A stretch of 64,000 nucleotides of DNA, from NCBI RefSeq assembly GCF_036516575.1, contig NZ_DATBTY010000003.1, positions 1 through 64,000 on the forward strand, read 5' to 3'. The position numbers were made by a program, and so were the translations under genes. Positions 36,442 through 46,600 of this stretch are shown here, one piece after another. Source of the DNA: Cerasibacillus sp036516575 (lineage in GTDB: Bacteria > Bacillota > Bacilli > Bacillales > Amphibacillaceae). The stretch's first letter is position 1; each line of letters opens with the position of its first letter. The notes beneath the pieces are model-generated. The model saw only the letters and a list, made by a program, of their open reading frames with translations, did no database searches and had not been told where the DNA came from.

Positions 36442-38238
36442 TTATGCTACTTGTTCTTCTTTTCTACGACGTAAGTAAAGAACAAAAGCTGTCATCATTA
36501 ATGCAAGACCAATAATTGTAAATAAAATAGTTCCTATCCCACCTGTAGTTGGTAATTCCCAACCAGATTTAGAGTTTTCCACAATAACACCTTTATTTTC
36601 AGTGCTATTGTTTTCAACTTTTACTTCAATCGATTTTGTTAAGAGACGGTATGATTTTTCTGTACCATCCTCATCCGTGTATGTTGGTGCTTTTGTTTCA
36701 TGTAAATAATATGTTCCTGGTGTTAAACCTTCAATGACGATTTCACCATTTTCATTCGTTACTAAGTTTTCTAGTAAACCTTCATGAGCTTCACCATTTA
36801 CTGTAACAACCGTTCCAGTTGCATCAACAACATTATTTCCTTCTTTATCTGTTGTTAACTTAAACTCTGCACCTTGGAGTTTAACGTTATGATCTGACTT
36901 ATCTACCTTAATTATCTTTAATCCACCTTCAGTTGGTTCAACAGTTACTGGTGGTGTGGTTGGTGGCTCCTCTGGTGGTGTTGGTGGTTCTTCCGGATCA
37001 TTAGGATTTGGTTTAGTATACGATCCCTTGTCATTGTTAAAATCCAGTTGAGCTGTGTTTTCGATACCTGTCTCATCTACGTCTATTTTAGCATCTGGTC
37101 TAATTTTCGCTGTAAATGTAATTTTAATTTCAGAGTTAGGTTGTAATAAGCTTAAGTCTTTTACTTCCCATACTAATTCTTGTTCGTTTTGTGTAAATTC
37201 AATATTGTCTTTAGTTGTTCCTGTTACTGTCCAACCCTCTTCAATTGAACCATCCGTAATAAACTCTAAACGGTCATCCAGAACGTCTGTAACTCCTAAA
37301 ATACTATAGTTTTCAATATCTCCTGGAGTTGTAACAGTGATATTGTATACATATTCCTTATCACGATCAACAACATGATGCTCTTTTTCTTCAACATCTT
37401 TTTCAATCTCTGGCTTTTTATAGTTTGTTACAACGCCATTTTCATCAACAAAACCATCAATTGTAGTCCATTCTACTTTGTTTTGTTCACCTGCTACAAC
37501 TTCAAAGTATATTTTATCTGTATTAATCGCATAACCATCTACTGTTTTGATCTCTTGGAAATAATATTTTCCTTGGTCTAAGTTCTCTACACTAACTTTT
37601 CCTTCTGAGTTAGTTGTTAATTGTTCGATTTCGTTTCCATCTTCATCATAAAGACCGAAAACAACATCTTCTAAAATCTTACCGTCTTCGCCTTTTTTAA
37701 TGAGTTCAGCATCTCCACGAATAATTTCGTTCTTTGGATAGATGTGAACATCATAGTTCAATGATGTTCCGTCTTTACTCGTCATCGGAACGTCAACGTA
37801 AAATGACTCTGGATTTAAGATAATGTGATCAGGGCCGTCTGTTTCTTCTACTTTATATCGACCTAATTCTAATCCATCACCTTTTGTGAAAACAACTTGG
37901 CCGTTTTCACCTGTTTGTTTTTTAATTGTTTTTCCACCTGATACTTCTTCCCATATATCTGTTTCAGAATTGTACTTATGTGTTTGTGTTAAAGTAAATT
38001 CAACACCTTCAACTGGTTCACCTTTAGCATTTTGTCCAGGAAGTCCAGTTCCTTCTTCACCTTCATCTGCTCCTGGTTCTTGTTCAAATTTGTGAATCGT
38101 TAATGTTGGATTGTTTTTGTCACCTTTAATGATTGGCTTTTTGTTTTCTTCAGCAAAAGCAAAATTTGGTAATATGAGTGATACAAGTAATGTCAATGCT
38201 AAAAAAATATTAAGCGATTTTCTTTTAGCTATTTGCAT
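36442..38238 (-). CDS. Major pilin shaft protein (LPXTG-anchored)
   Basis: This 598-residue secreted protein is built like SpaA/SpaH-type shaft pilins: a signal peptide (about 1-29), the pilin motif YPKN with acceptor Lys 169, a SpaA-like domain, an isopeptide-forming D2-type domain, a Pro-rich hinge (about 425-450), another SpaA-like domain with E-box YYLHETKAP, and the sorting signal LPTTG (562-566), helix and RRRK tail. All parts needed for sortase C polymerisation are present. It lies between the tip-type gene and the sortases. A hairpin on each side suggests that its message level is tuned separately. Confidence 0.94.
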   Translation of the reverse strand: MQIAKRKSLNIFLALTLLVSLILPNFAFAEENKKPIIKGDKNNPTLTIHKFEQEPGADEGEEGTGLPGQNAKGEPVEGVEFTLTQTHKYNSETDIWEEVSGGKTIKKQTGENGQVVFTKGDGLELGRYKVEETDGPDHIILNPESFYVDVPMTSKDGTSLNYDVHIYPKNEIIRGDAELIKKGEDGKILEDVVFGLYDEDGNEIEQLTTNSEGKVSVENLDQGKYYFQEIKTVDGYAINTDKIYFEVVAGEQNKVEWTTIDGFVDENGVVTNYKKPEIEKDVEEKEHHVVDRDKEYVYNITVTTPGDIENYSILGVTDVLDDRLEFITDGSIEEGWTVTGTTKDNIEFTQNEQELVWEVKDLSLLQPNSEIKITFTAKIRPDAKIDVDETGIENTAQLDFNNDKGSYTKPNPNDPEEPPTPPEEPPTTPPVTVEPTEGGLKIIKVDKSDHNVKLQGAEFKLTTDKEGNNVVDATGTVVTVNGEAHEGLLENLVTNENGEIVIEGLTPGTYYLHETKAPTYTDEDGTEKSYRLLTKSIEVKVENNSTENKGVIVENSKSGWELPTTGGIGTILFTIIGLALMMTAFVLYLRRRKEEQVA

Positions 38239-38276
38239 ATTTAATTTCCCCTCTCTTAATTAAACTTCTTTTTATA

Positions 38277-38315
38277 GTGATGCTATATTTCTAGCTTTCT
38301 AAGCTTTAGCATCAC
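38277..38315 (-). repeat. Hairpin between tip and pilin genes
   Basis: GTGATGCTA (38277-38285) pairs with TAGCATCAC (38307-38315), with inner AGCTT/AAGCT pairing. It lies ahead of the major pilin gene on the minus strand and could act as a processing or partial termination site. Confidence 0.55.
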
Positions 38316-38349
38316 CTCCTCAATCGTTAAAACAAGATATATGTGTAAG

Positions 38350-41300
38350 TTAATCTTCCGTTTGCTTAGTTTGTTTTTTTCGTCTTAGCATTAAGAATAG
38401 AGCCCCTAACATAAGAAGTGCACCCAAACTATAAAATAAAGCTGTTCCTATACCACCTGTACGAGGTAATTCCCAACCAGATTTAGAGTTTTCCACTTCA
38501 ATTTGAACATCCAGATTTTCACAAGTAATTTCTATATCTATTGGTTTTGTTAACAATCGATAGCCTTCTGGTGCGTTCGTCTCGACTAGTTGGTATTTTC
38601 CTATTTTCAAATCAGCAAATGTTAGTTTACCTTTCGAGTCAGTCTTTTCGGTTGAAATGACTTCTCCTTTTTCATTGCGAAGTTCAAACTCAGCATTTGC
38701 TAAAACTTCCTTACTCTCTTTATCTACTTTAGTTACTTCAATTGAACCTAACTGATTCATATATACCCCTACTTGTGCAGGTTCAACAGGTTGTCCATGA
38801 TCAGTTGCGACAGCAAAAGAGTTCCATGCAGCGCGTGCTTCGGGATCGACATCTTTATCAAGTAATGAAGGGTCCACATCGTCACAATTTGGAGCTACCA
38901 TGGAAAATATAATATCCATATCCACACCTTTAACCCAAGTTTCCCCATCATTTAACTCAATTTTAAATGAATGTACCTTACTCCAATCCTCTACATCTGC
39001 TTCGATCATCCAATTAGCAGCTTCCACTCCTTCTGGATTAGAGAGAGGGGTTGTCGTTTCCGGATATTTAGTATTCTTTATTAAATCATCGCGTTCTGGG
39101 TTTTTCGCTGTACTGTAATAGACACTTACTTTTCCATTCCATTCAGTCGGTAATTGAATTGGACCGGTCATAAGTGGTGTAAATTGACTGCCTCTAGCAA
39201 TGTTATCTGTTATGCCTAAATCACCAACAGACGGTAACACATCAATTAATGTCATAGTCGATATGTCTTTTCCTGTCGTATTCGTTAAGTTTAATTTATA
39301 ATCAATTGTCCCACCTGGCACTGTTTGTCCAAAGTCTGTCCAATCTTCATCCAACTCGCCTTTAACCCATTTTTCTGTTTGTAAATTATACTCTCCGCGA
39401 ATTGTGTAAATGTTTCCTGACTTTAGTCGTGTTTGATCTGTTATACCATCACCATTTAAATCATCTTCATCTGTTTGTAAAATCGTATCGGTAATAGATG
39501 TTCCATTCGTGGAAGGAACACGTAATTCTTTATCTCCCGAAAAACCATAGACATCAAATTTTAAAGACGAAGCATGACCTTCAATAATATCTACATCAAT
39601 CCAAGCTTTCAATGATTGTTGATAACGCAAGTATTCCTCAGACCATGTAAATTTAACGAGCTGTCTACCAGTCTCATTATAATTATCAATGACTTCATAT
39701 GTGCCACCATTATCGTTTGAATACTCGTCATTCGGTGTATCACTTATCTTAACTCCAATTGGTAGTAAAACAACAGCTTCTAAATCTTTCTGCATCGAAT
39801 AAGCCGATGTAGATCTATTATCGAATGTTACTTCCATTCGGTTAGGACCATAGATAACTTCTCCATTATTATTGTCCTGTAAAGCAACTCCTACAGTTGC
39901 TATTGGATATGCATTATCTGGTTTTTCAATAATGGTTACTTTTCTAGGATAACTCCAAGGGGGTATACTCAAGTCACTTTGATCTCGTGTATCATAATAG
40001 AATTCTTCCGGGTTTTGATAATGCCCTCCGTAGCCTGATATCGTAAAATAGTTTTCGACCTGTCCTAGATATCCTTTCTTTACACTAAAATCAAAAGTAC
40101 CGAATACTGTTGCAAATAAACCCTTTGGAGCGTAGGTAAATCTATATTCTATATTCGTAACGATATCTTCTTCATTCAAATTCAAATCTACTCTGCTGTA
40201 ATATTTACTAGACTCCGCATTTTCAACTAATCGTTTTTCCTGTCCGTTTACATTTGCATAAATATCGAATGTAGGGTTTTTCTCTAGCTTTTCCAATTCA
40301 TTAAAATCTATATTCGGTGGATAATAATCACTATCAGGATAATATCTCCATTTACCAGGTGTTGTTATTCCCGTCAGAATTAAATTTTGGTCAATAGTGT
40401 ATGAATAAGATAGTTCTTCGAAATCATGATATTGACCTTCATATAATGCTCCTATCCCTAGTCCGAATTTTAACCATGCATCGTCATAAACTTCTAGCAG
40501 GAAATCATCTGAAGCTCCCATTTGTCCTTCTCCATTTGCTGGTGCAAAATGAGGTGGTATTAATGGAAATCCATCTGAGTTACTATCTCCATTCGCTCCA
40601 TAAATATAAATGCTATCTTCAGACTCGTCACTGATGCTAACATCATTTATAAATGTTGCTTTCACTTCTGCTTTATTTTTTTGATAAGTTTTTTCAGTAT
40701 CCATATTGGCTCGTAGCCATACTTCAATTGTTCGAGTGAATACACTTCCTTCAGTACTTTCTTGCTCTTCCAAAGAAGGTGCATCGAATTCCCAGATTAA
40801 TTGATCCCCTTCTTCTCTAGGTGAAGATAGATCATTAGTACCCCAAACATATGATAAATCATAAGATAGTCCATCTGGCAGCGTATCTGTAATAACAACC
40901 TTACTTCCTTCTTTAAGATACATCTGACCTATATCATTCTTGGGAATCTCAACTTCTATTAACCATTTGGTAATATGATCAGGAAATGGGGCTATTTTCT
41001 GCCATTCTCCTTCCACACCATTCCATACTTCACCTGTAAACATTTTATTCACACTAATTGCCGATGATGATATCACTGTTACTAATGCTTCACCTTGTAC
41101 TTTTTCTCGTTCATCTGACTCAAAAGAGGCTTTTGCTTCTAATTTAGTACCATTCGGTGTGTACCCGTTTTTCGTCTCCACTTTAATGATGACATCATAT
41201 GTTTGACCTGTCTTTAATTTGTCAAATTCGTACGTTAATGTATGATTCGTTGTATCATAAGTTGGGACTACACCTGCAATTTTTAATTCATTTACATCTT

Positions 41301-42147
41301 GATTAAACGCTGTATAATCATTGATTGGTAAATCTACTACAATTTTTGCGTTGTTATATTCTTTTTGTGAACCAGTCGTTTTAAATACAAGGTTGTACAT
41401 CGCTGTTTTTCCAGACTCGACTTCTTCCTTATAAGGAGAAATATCAATATCTACATTTAAATCTCCTACGAAAGATTGAATCGCTCTTTTAGTTTGGGTC
41501 GTTGTACTTTCTCTGGTATTCTCTTTTACCAACTTTTTATCGGTTGCCTTCTTTTCTTTATCAGTCTTTTTCTTCTCTTCAACTTCATCTTCTTTATTAA
41601 TGAATGTGTTATTATTTTTTTCTTCTGTTACTTGTTTATCCGTCACCTGCTCAGATTCTTCAATATTCGTTTCAACAGCAGTTTCATTATTTTCTTCTAT
41701 TAATTTAACTTGAAATGTCTTTTCTAATTCTATAATCTTCTCATCTTCTATAAATCCTGTGGCTTGTATATTATTTTCTGCGGTTTCTAAGTCTATCAAT
41801 ACGAATTTTATTTCACTTTCTTGGGAACCAGGTTCCCAAGCTACTTTTAGTAAATGTTTATTTTCCTCATATTGAAAGTCTATGTTTTGTTGATTAAGTT
41901 CTGACGTTTGTTCTTGGTCGTAGGTTGACTTTACTGGTAATTTGATATGTACTTCATCTACCATAGAGTTTTCTGTTAGTAATGCGACTACTGTATGGTG
42001 ATTTGTTGCTTCAGGATCGACATTAATATCTAATTTCGGTTGGCTATCCATTTCCTTATCCGAAGCAAACATAAATGGTTGAACCCCTTGAGTGAAAGTC
42101 AATAATATAATTAGAAATATTAAAGGTAACTTTCTCATTTTGCTCAA
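38350..42147 (-). CDS. Pilus tip-type adhesin (LPXTG-anchored)
   Basis: This 1,265-residue protein has a signal peptide (about 1-28), a Lys/Glu/Thr-rich stalk (about 135-230), several beta-rich domains resembling isopeptide-linked adhesion modules, one C-terminal SpaA-like domain (IEVTKVDKESKEVLANAEF...) and the sorting signal LPRTG (1227-1231), helix and RRKK tail. Its first place in the operon before the shaft pilin suggests a tip or minor pilin. It lacks the vWA domain of many tip pilins. Translation starts at a TTG with GGGGG 8 bases upstream. Its ligand is unknown. Confidence 0.88.
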   Translation of the reverse strand: MSKMRKLPLIFLIILLTFTQGVQPFMFASDKEMDSQPKLDINVDPEATNHHTVVALLTENSMVDEVHIKLPVKSTYDQEQTSELNQQNIDFQYEENKHLLKVAWEPGSQESEIKFVLIDLETAENNIQATGFIEDEKIIELEKTFQVKLIEENNETAVETNIEESEQVTDKQVTEEKNNNTFINKEDEVEEKKKTDKEKKATDKKLVKENTRESTTTQTKRAIQSFVGDLNVDIDISPYKEEVESGKTAMYNLVFKTTGSQKEYNNAKIVVDLPINDYTAFNQDVNELKIAGVVPTYDTTNHTLTYEFDKLKTGQTYDVIIKVETKNGYTPNGTKLEAKASFESDEREKVQGEALVTVISSSAISVNKMFTGEVWNGVEGEWQKIAPFPDHITKWLIEVEIPKNDIGQMYLKEGSKVVITDTLPDGLSYDLSYVWGTNDLSSPREEGDQLIWEFDAPSLEEQESTEGSVFTRTIEVWLRANMDTEKTYQKNKAEVKATFINDVSISDESEDSIYIYGANGDSNSDGFPLIPPHFAPANGEGQMGASDDFLLEVYDDAWLKFGLGIGALYEGQYHDFEELSYSYTIDQNLILTGITTPGKWRYYPDSDYYPPNIDFNELEKLEKNPTFDIYANVNGQEKRLVENAESSKYYSRVDLNLNEEDIVTNIEYRFTYAPKGLFATVFGTFDFSVKKGYLGQVENYFTISGYGGHYQNPEEFYYDTRDQSDLSIPPWSYPRKVTIIEKPDNAYPIATVGVALQDNNNGEVIYGPNRMEVTFDNRSTSAYSMQKDLEAVVLLPIGVKISDTPNDEYSNDNGGTYEVIDNYNETGRQLVKFTWSEEYLRYQQSLKAWIDVDIIEGHASSLKFDVYGFSGDKELRVPSTNGTSITDTILQTDEDDLNGDGITDQTRLKSGNIYTIRGEYNLQTEKWVKGELDEDWTDFGQTVPGGTIDYKLNLTNTTGKDISTMTLIDVLPSVGDLGITDNIARGSQFTPLMTGPIQLPTEWNGKVSVYYSTAKNPERDDLIKNTKYPETTTPLSNPEGVEAANWMIEADVEDWSKVHSFKIELNDGETWVKGVDMDIIFSMVAPNCDDVDPSLLDKDVDPEARAAWNSFAVATDHGQPVEPAQVGVYMNQLGSIEVTKVDKESKEVLANAEFELRNEKGEVISTEKTDSKGKLTFADLKIGKYQLVETNAPEGYRLLTKPIDIEITCENLDVQIEVENSKSGWELPRTGGIGTALFYSLGALLMLGALFLMLRRKKQTKQTED

Positions 42148-42202
42148 TTTAACGACCCCCTTTTTTAATTATATTTGTATATTTCTAGCATATTAGACAT
42201 AA

Positions 42203-42221
42203 CTTTACATTTTCTTTACAT
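42203..42221 (-). repeat. 11-base-spaced direct repeats ahead of the tip gene
   Basis: Two copies of CTTTACAT (42203-42210 and 42214-42221 on the plus strand) start 11 bases apart, the spacing used by many OmpR/SARP-like regulators. They lie about 55-75 bases upstream of the tip-protein start. Confidence 0.5.
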
Positions 42222-42336
42222 AAAGTAGTCTAATTTAAAAAACTATTGCTGATTGAAGTTACTTAAATAGAAGTATAAATATCCAGACTATACATAATCT
42301 CTACATTTAATATTTTCTTATTATTTCACAAACAAT

Positions 42337-42379
42337 AAACCCCTGTTTAAGTCGCTAATAATGACTTAAACAGGGGTTT
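42337..42379 (-). terminator. Strong terminator after the first SARP-type regulator
   Basis: A perfect 17-base stem (42337-42353 with 42363-42379) follows the regulator stop codon. It insulates the pilus operon from the regulator gene. Confidence 0.92.
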
Positions 42380-42394
42380 TGACATTCAATAGAG

Positions 42395-43534
42395 TTATGA
42401 ATTCATACTCCATTTTTTATACCATTCAACAATATAGTCTTCAGGTGAGATATTTAATTCTGCCTTTAACGTTTTTTCAAATGTTTGATATTGTTGATGG
42501 ACTAATGCATGTTTCTCTTGTTTGGCATATATTTTCATTAATTCAAAATGGGCTTCATCAATCAATGAATTATGTTGACAAATACTATAATACCAAGTTC
42601 TTGCTTCTTCTAATTCATATCTAAGATTATAATATCTAGCAATTTCTAATGCGTATTTGATCCACACTTGTTCATAATGAAACCTTACTGGCTCTGCCCA
42701 ACAATAATGATAATCTTGTAAATATGATCCTGTATATAACTCCATTACTTCTAGATACTGGTCTATTGTTTTTTCATTTAATTCCAGAAGTTGTTTTAAT
42801 CGATTTTCCCAGTTTATATAATCTAAAGTAATGTTCTTAGTCTTTAAAATATATCCTTCCGTCTTACTCTTTATCTGAAAATAATAATTATAAGGTGTTA
42901 GAGCCTTTCTTATATGATAAATCGCTGTATAAAGTTGTGCAAACGCCTTTGATGGTTCTAATTCATCCCAAAGTAGTTCTATTAATAAATGTTTACTTAC
43001 TAGCTCATTACGGTGATGAAATAAATATAAAAAGAGTTCTTGTGTTTTTTTTGTCCTAAAATGAATCGTTTCATTCTTACGACTAGGTAATGTAAAAGAT
43101 AAATGTCCGAGTAAATTAACTTGTAAATTATCTTCAGTTTGAATAATTTGAGATTGTTGTGCTTTCCATTCTACTTTTTCATTTAAGCGAGCCAATGTTT
43201 CTTTAAAACGATCAAATTGCACTGGTTTAACTAAGTAATCAATGGCATTTAACTCGAAAGCTTCAACGGCAAATTCATTGTATGCCGTAACAAAAACAAT
43301 AATTAGCTCTGGTTTTTTCTCCAATAATTCGTCAGCTAATTGAATTCCATTTATTTCCGGTAAATGAATATCTAAAAACAAAACATCAATATCATTTTCA
43401 AGAATAGCCTTTTTAGCAGCGATAGGATTTGTATAGGTACCGACGATCTCAATATTAAACTCAGGTGTCTTTTCAATATACCGTTTTAGGAAGTCTAGTG
43501 CTAACTGTTCATCATCTACAAGCATTACTCTCAC
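42395..43534 (-). CDS. SARP/BTAD-type response regulator, first copy
   Basis: This 379-residue regulator has a receiver domain with a complete active site (Asp 7/8, Asp 55 in FLDIHLPEINGI, Thr 83, Lys 103), then a winged-helix DNA-binding domain (about 140-230, FRTKKTQELFLYLFHH) and a BTAD-like helical repeat domain (about 240-375) as in SARP activators. It starts at GTG behind GGGGGCGG. The nearest kinase is the 7TM sensor at 31694-34759, and the regulator stands between the 1,637-residue adhesin and the pilus operon. A paralogue lies at 58142-59260. Confidence 0.9.
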   Translation of the reverse strand: MRVMLVDDEQLALDFLKRYIEKTPEFNIEIVGTYTNPIAAKKAILENDIDVLFLDIHLPEINGIQLADELLEKKPELIIVFVTAYNEFAVEAFELNAIDYLVKPVQFDRFKETLARLNEKVEWKAQQSQIIQTEDNLQVNLLGHLSFTLPSRKNETIHFRTKKTQELFLYLFHHRNELVSKHLLIELLWDELEPSKAFAQLYTAIYHIRKALTPYNYYFQIKSKTEGYILKTKNITLDYINWENRLKQLLELNEKTIDQYLEVMELYTGSYLQDYHYCWAEPVRFHYEQVWIKYALEIARYYNLRYELEEARTWYYSICQHNSLIDEAHFELMKIYAKQEKHALVHQQYQTFEKTLKAELNISPEDYIVEWYKKWSMNS

Positions 43535-43641
43535 TAAAACCGCCCCCGAAAACTAGATTAATATTCTCTCTCATTATAACCTTGTTACGTTAAATTGTTA
43601 AGATTTTCCAATATAAAATGCTATGAATTTTACTAATTAAC

Positions 43642-43679
43642 AAAAAACCTTAAGAATGTTAACATCCTTAAGGTTTTTT
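43642..43679 (-). terminator. Terminator after the 1,637-residue adhesin
   Basis: A near-perfect palindrome with A6/T6 ends and CCTTAAG arms overlaps the stop codon of the adhesin gene. Confidence 0.9.
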
Positions 43680-46600
43680 ATTTAACTCTGAAATATAGGA
43701 ACACAGCAGCTAAAATAATTAATACAGAACCGCTAAACAATATATATGATATAGATCTTTCATCGAATATTGATTGTTGCTCTTCTGTATGATCGGTGCT
43801 TTTTGTTGCTAAATTATCAGTTGATTTTTCTCGATTTACATCTTTATCTTTTTTAACATCTAATATTTGTGAATCAGAAAATCGTGTATGAGCATTTAAT
43901 TTATCCTTAGTTATGACATCTTGTTCTTTTATAGGTTGATTTTCATCATTTGTTTGTGCACTTTTGTTTTGTTTACGTAACTTAATGGTGTTTTGTATAT
44001 CAATACGTTCTTCTTTACTTAGCCTCTTCTGAACCCGTAATTTTAGAGGGCTAACTTGTCCTTTAATAATTTCAAACTGAATAGGTGTTGAGTCTAATTG
44101 ATAACCAAAGGGAGCTAACACCTCAATCAATTGATATATTCCGGGGTGTAAGCCCTCTACAAATAACACGCCATCTTGATCTGTTGTTAAGCCCGATTTA
44201 ATAAGATGACCGTCAATATCTCTTAACTCAAACACGGCTCCTTTTAATTTAAAGTGGTGATATCCCTTATCAACGAGAGATAACATAACAGAGCCTGTTA
44301 TAAGCTCATTTTTTACAATAACAGCAGTTGGTTTCCTTTGACTTTTATTAATTTCAAACTGAATTGGCTCTGAATCTAATTGATAACCAAAGGGAGCTTT
44401 TGTTTCAACGAGTTGATATATTCCCGGTCTTAAGTTAGTAATAAACAATCTTCCATGACGATCTGTCACTAAATCTTTTTTAATCAAGTGACCTTGTTGA
44501 TCTTGGAGTTCAAATATACCACTTTGTAACTTTAATTTGTGATTTGCTTTATCTACCTTTACAACCTCAACAGCACCTGGAATAAGTTTATTCTTTGCGT
44601 TGATTTCTACCGTATTTTTATCCTTATCTGTTTTGTTTCTATCTATTGTAAATTTATATTTTTCCTTACTGGATTGATAATGTTTAGGTGCTTGTATTTG
44701 AATCAGTTCATAGTTTCCTGGTTTTAAGTCCTTAACGATAATTTGTCCATTTTCGTCTGTTAGTAAATGTTTCTTAATCACTTGTCCATCTTCTTGAACA
44801 AGTTTATAGATGGCACCCGGTAATTTTATCCTATTATCTTCTTTATCTACCAAATTTAAAACAACTTTTCCTGTCAGTAAATGGTTCGGTGCATTGACTT
44901 TTACTGTGGCTGTTTCTTTTGCTTTGACTTCGAATTCAATCGGTGTCGGATCTAATATAAAATAATCCGGAGCCTTTACTTCAACAAATTGGTAAATTCC
45001 AGGCTGTAAATGAGATACAACTATTTTCCCCACGTCATTTGTACGTAATGACGCATGTATGACCGTCCCATCTGCATCTAATAGCTTGAATTTTGCATCT
45101 TTAAGGACTTCGCTTTTATCATCCGCATTAAACTTCGTTAATTCAACGGATCCGAGTTTCAGGTTCTCTGAAATGACTCGCGTTGCCTTTGTTTGATGAT
45201 GTTTAATGGTGAACGGGATTGGTTTGTTATTTGTTTGATAGCCTGGCGCAGCTTGTTTTTCAAGAAATCGATATTTGCCTGGCTTCAGGTTATTTTTGTA
45301 AATCATACCGTCTTGATTCGCCGTTAATAGAGCGATTGATTCGTATTGGCCATCGACTTTTCGTTCTAAGTTAAATATTGCACCACCGATTGGTTTCTTA
45401 GATTCTGCATCGATATTTTTAAATTCAATCGCTTGAATGACTTTTTCATTTTCTACCGTTAGCTGATAAGTCTCTTGATCAAGCGTTATCTTTTTATGTT
45501 CTTTATTAGGGACATAGCCTTCTGGGGCTTCTGTTTCTTTAATGATATAGCTCCCAAATAAAAGATGCTTAAAACTGGCCTTTCCTTCATCATTTGTCTT
45601 AACCGAACCGATTTTAATTTCACCTTCACGATCAAAGAGAGTAAATTCAGCACCTTTAAGAGGCCGTTTCGTTCGTGCATCGACTTTCGTTATATCAAGA
45701 TGTCCGATACGACTCTCGATTCCACCATCTGAATCTGTTAATTTGATGCGGTGGCGATGCTCTGTCGTTGTTTCTTCATCGGTTAATTCATGGGCGGCTA
45801 GAGAAGCCTTATTATAAACATATTCGTTATTCCCTGCCATTATATACGTGTCATACTCCAAAATATATGGTCGGTTTATTTTCTCTTCAAATATGAGTTC
45901 GAAATAGTCTTGTCCTTGTTCGTTCTTTTTAAAGATAACTTGATAATCTTTACCCTTAATTAAAGATTGGGCCGTATTTTTCGAGATATTACCATTTTTA
46001 TCAACGATCGTATCAAACAGTTGAAAGGAGTCCTTTAATACCATTTGGTTCACACTCGGCTGATCTGTTAATAGAACTTTTGAGAGTGTTGACTGCGTTG
46101 GATTAATTGAGACTTTCCAATTCAATACTCTTGGATTATCTTTATTTTGTGTAGCTTCTTTTAAAGTATACTTTCCGCCATTTGGAATGGAAGCTAATGC
46201 TTGTGATTCAGATAACTTCACTTCTCCATTTTTCAAAATAGATCTGTTCTGATAATACGGAACGATTTTTTGTCCTTCTAGATGTGTACGATAAACAATA
46301 ATATACGGTTCATTTATTTCACCTAGTTCCACTTTAAAACTTGAATCACTGATTAAATCTACTTCATAATCTTGATTAAGTTTTAACGGCTTATTGTTTT
46401 TTATCCATTGACCTGATGGTGTTATATCAACTTTATACACTTCGATCGAATCTAGGTTTATATTTTGCTGAGGTTGAATGACGTTTTCAATCGCTGCTTG
46501 TGTCAGTTCGTGATTATTGTAATTTACACCAACTTCCCATGTGATTTCTTTGCTTTCTGCATTGTAAAAACCTTTTTTAAAACCATTTTCTTGTGTATAT

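Noticed and set aside
40401..41703. Plus-strand open frames inside the tip-protein gene
   Set aside because: They are antisense shadows of a long, clearly coding minus-strand gene.
43678..43800. A degenerate LPXTG motif at the end of the 1,637-residue adhesin
   Set aside because: No Leu-Pro-x-Thr/Ser-like sequence occurs before the C-terminal helix in this frame.
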